The notes below the pieces were generated by a model that had not been told where the DNA came from, did no database searches, and saw nothing but the letters and a program-made list of their open reading frames with translations. The position numbers were made by a program, and so were the translations under genes. Positions 5,052 to 6,691 of a stretch of 6,691 nt of DNA are shown in pieces; position 1 is the stretch's first letter; each line of letters starts with the position of its first letter. The DNA lies in NCBI GenBank assembly GCA_029260155.1, contig JAJDDU010000133.1, forward strand, positions 1 through 6,691, read 5' to 3'. Source of the DNA: Phycisphaerae bacterium (GTDB taxonomy: Bacteria; Planctomycetota; Phycisphaerae; UBA1845).

Positions 5052-6654
5052 TCGCGTCAGCGGTCTTGATGCCGTCGACGGCGGCGCTGATGATGCCGCC
5101 CGCATAACCTGCACCTTCGCCTACAGCGTAGAGATTGTCTATTCCCAAGAGCGTGCGCAGTTCCTTGTCACGTGGGAAACGCACGGGCGAGCTGACGCGC
5201 GTTTCCGGGGCAGTGACGATGGCGTCGTCGCCGGCGAAACCCGGCATCTTGCGTTCGAAGGATTCAAGCGCCTTGGCCACGGCGGACGCGATGTCGGGCG
5301 GGATGATGCTGCGGATGTCGGTCCATTGCCCACCAAGCGGGTAGCTGACATCCAGTGCCCCGTCGGATGCACGGTTCGCGAGGTAGTCGCGCGCACGTTG
5401 GGCGGGGACGCGGTAGGTTTCACCCGTTGCGAGAAAGGCCTTTCTCTCGATCGCGTGTTGCAGGGCCATGCCGGCGAGCGGATCCCGACGCGATGATTGG
5501 TGATCGCTGTTCTGATCCGGCGAGACCGTTACGACCAAGCCACTGTTGGCAAACTTCCCCGCGCGATTCGCCTTGCTTGCCCCGTTGGTCGCGATGAGGC
5601 CATGATTGTCGATGCTCGGGAGAATCATCCCGCCGGGGCACATGCAGAAGCTATAGCAATCGCGTCGGTCGCCGCCGGCGTTCTTGGACACAACGTGGTA
5701 CTCCGCCGGCGGCAGCCTGTCGTGCCCAGCCATCTGTCCGTACTGCCAGCGGTCGACCAGTGATTGCGGGTGCTCGACGCGCACGCCGATCTGAAACGGG
5801 CGCTGTTCCATGGTGAGTCCGCGGTCATGCAGCATCCGTGTCGTGTCACGGGCGGAATGGCCTATCGCAAGAATCACAGGGCCGACGCGCAGTGGACTCC
5901 CGCTAATCGTGATATTTGTGACGACGCCGTCTTCGATGGTGAGGTCTTGCAATTGCGACTCGAAACGCACTTCTCCGCCCTCACGCTGGATGTGTTCGCG
6001 CATCTTGCGGCAGATGGTCGGCAGGCGATCGCTGCCGATGTGAGGCCTCGCATCGGTGAGAATCTCCGGCGCCGCACCGTGCGAGAAGAACCACTCGAGG
6101 ACCATGCGTACGAGTGGGTCGCTGACGCGCGTGTACAGCTTGCCGTCGCTGTACGTGCCCGCCCCGCCCTCGCCGAACAGAAGATTCGATTGCGGGTTGA
6201 ACTCGTGCTCACGGTAGAACTTCTGCATCACGTCGTGGTGCCGCCGACGTACATCCACACCACGTTCCAAGACGATCGGGGCGTAGCCGAATTGCACGAA
6301 ACGCAGCGCCGCAAACATACCCGAAGGACCGAATCCGACGATCACCGGGCGCTCTTTCAAACGCTCGCTTCCCGGAATCGGCTCGACCGGTTCCACCGGA
6401 CGCAACACAACGACATCCTTGGCCGGCAACCGACTCGCGCAGCGTTGTTCTTCACGCGCACCGCCGCCAAGGGCGACTTCAACGTGGTACACAAAGTGCA
6501 ACTCAGAACGAACGCGCGCATCCAGCGACCGACGCACCGCGGAGTACGACAGAATTGCGTCCACCGGGATCTTCAGACGACGCGCGACTTTCGACGCGAG
6601 CACATCCTCCGAATCGTCCAGACCCAACTTGATGTTCCGAACAAGTAACGCCAT
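5023..6654 (-). CDS. FAD-dependent dehydrogenase/oxidoreductase, COG2509 type
   Basis: A 543-residue protein taken from the ATG at 6654, because family members begin close to the RNIKLGLDD segment. In-frame ATG 6672 and TTG 6684 are alternatives, none has a strong ribosome site, and the window ends 37 bases upstream. Residues 1-70 form a small N-terminal alpha/beta domain typical of this family (VRNIKL, SLDAR, FVYHVEV). The Rossmann FAD-binding motif GFGPSG is at 107-112, followed by an acidic residue at a strand end (VLERG). Family hallmarks follow: LLFGEGGAGTYSDGKLYTR (158-176), GHSARDT (265-271), the Cys-rich YSFCMCPGG (334-342), ANSGLVV (369-375) and the C-terminal FAD motif VGEGAGYAGG (511-520). 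No signal peptide or membrane segment is seen, so it is probably cytosolic. The substrate of the family is not established. It converges on cytochrome copy 2 and overlaps it by 29 bases, so it is not in that operon. The stop is TAG at 5023-5025. Confidence 0.9.
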   Translation of the reverse strand: MALLVRNIKLGLDDSEDVLASKVARRLKIPVDAILSYSAVRRSLDARVRSELHFVYHVEVALGGGAREEQRCASRLPAKDVVVLRPVEPVEPIPGSERLKERPVIVGFGPSGMFAALRFVQFGYAPIVLERGVDVRRRHHDVMQKFYREHEFNPQSNLLFGEGGAGTYSDGKLYTRVSDPLVRMVLEWFFSHGAAPEILTDARPHIGSDRLPTICRKMREHIQREGGEVRFESQLQDLTIEDGVVTNITISGSPLRVGPVILAIGHSARDTTRMLHDRGLTMEQRPFQIGVRVEHPQSLVDRWQYGQMAGHDRLPPAEYHVVSKNAGGDRRDCYSFCMCPGGMILPSIDNHGLIATNGASKANRAGKFANSGLVVTVSPDQNSDHQSSRRDPLAGMALQHAIERKAFLATGETYRVPAQRARDYLANRASDGALDVSYPLGGQWTDIRSIIPPDIASAVAKALESFERKMPGFAGDDAIVTAPETRVSSPVRFPRDKELRTLLGIDNLYAVGEGAGYAGGIISAAVDGIKTADAIIRRYARPE

Positions 6655-6691
6655 AACAACGATTGTCGCCATCAACCCACTCAACGCAAGC

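Noticed and set aside
5764..6648. A 294-codon plus-strand open frame opposite the FAD dehydrogenase
   Set aside because: Arg/His-rich shadow of a gene whose family motifs are clear on the minus strand.
3174..6654. FAD dehydrogenase as electron donor in an operon with the cytochromes
   Set aside because: It is transcribed in the opposite direction and has no export signal, while the cytochromes are exported; proximity alone does not support a shared pathway.

Overview
This GC-rich window looks like planctomycete DNA, most likely a Phycisphaerae-type lineage. The main reason is that two of its proteins end in the 'GDFDGDGDxDL ... DFAAFQRAFTG' dockerin-like double calcium loop that is very common at the C-termini of exported planctomycete proteins. 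The assignment is inference from protein style; there is no rRNA or other phylogenetic marker here.

Layout. Positions 1-131 hold a REP-like palindrome cut by the window edge, then a promoter with a perfect TTGACA box. Positions 132-980 (+) encode a small exported protein of DUF4097 (putative adhesin) type. Its second half repeats a T-H-N-G motif at 18, 18, 18, 21 and 21 residues, as expected of a beta-solenoid. Positions 981-1208 are a 228-base spacer with a weak promoter candidate and a 10-base perfect palindrome. Positions 1209-3089 and 3174-5051 (+) are tandem paralogues, about 70% identical by hand count over 523 ungapped residues. Each has a signal peptide, a carboxypeptidase-regulatory-like beta-sandwich domain, a five-heme c-type cytochrome region (five CxxCH motifs), a GHHVPTG region and a C-terminal dockerin-like domain. 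They are 84 bases apart with no visible terminator and are probably co-transcribed. Positions 5023-6654 (-) encode a COG2509-type FAD-dependent dehydrogenase, convergent with the second cytochrome and overlapping its 3' end by 29 bases.

How they may work together. The two cytochromes are the core. They are predicted to be exported, to carry electrons through five c-hemes, and to be attached or arranged outside the membrane through their N-terminal beta domain and calcium-dependent C-terminal domain. No substrate can be named from sequence: no catalytic c-type heme site (CxxCK) and no partner oxidoreductase, quinol dehydrogenase or cytochrome-maturation gene is present. The upstream DUF4097-like protein is also exported, but its link to the cytochromes is only adjacency. 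The FAD enzyme has no visible signal peptide, lies on the other strand, and is probably an unrelated neighbour.

The most unusual content is the tandem duplication of a carboxypeptidase-regulatory / pentaheme / dockerin fusion, with patches of near-identical DNA between the copies. The second copy also has a run-on C-terminus that enters the convergent gene. No tRNA, rRNA, CRISPR array or insertion sequence was seen.
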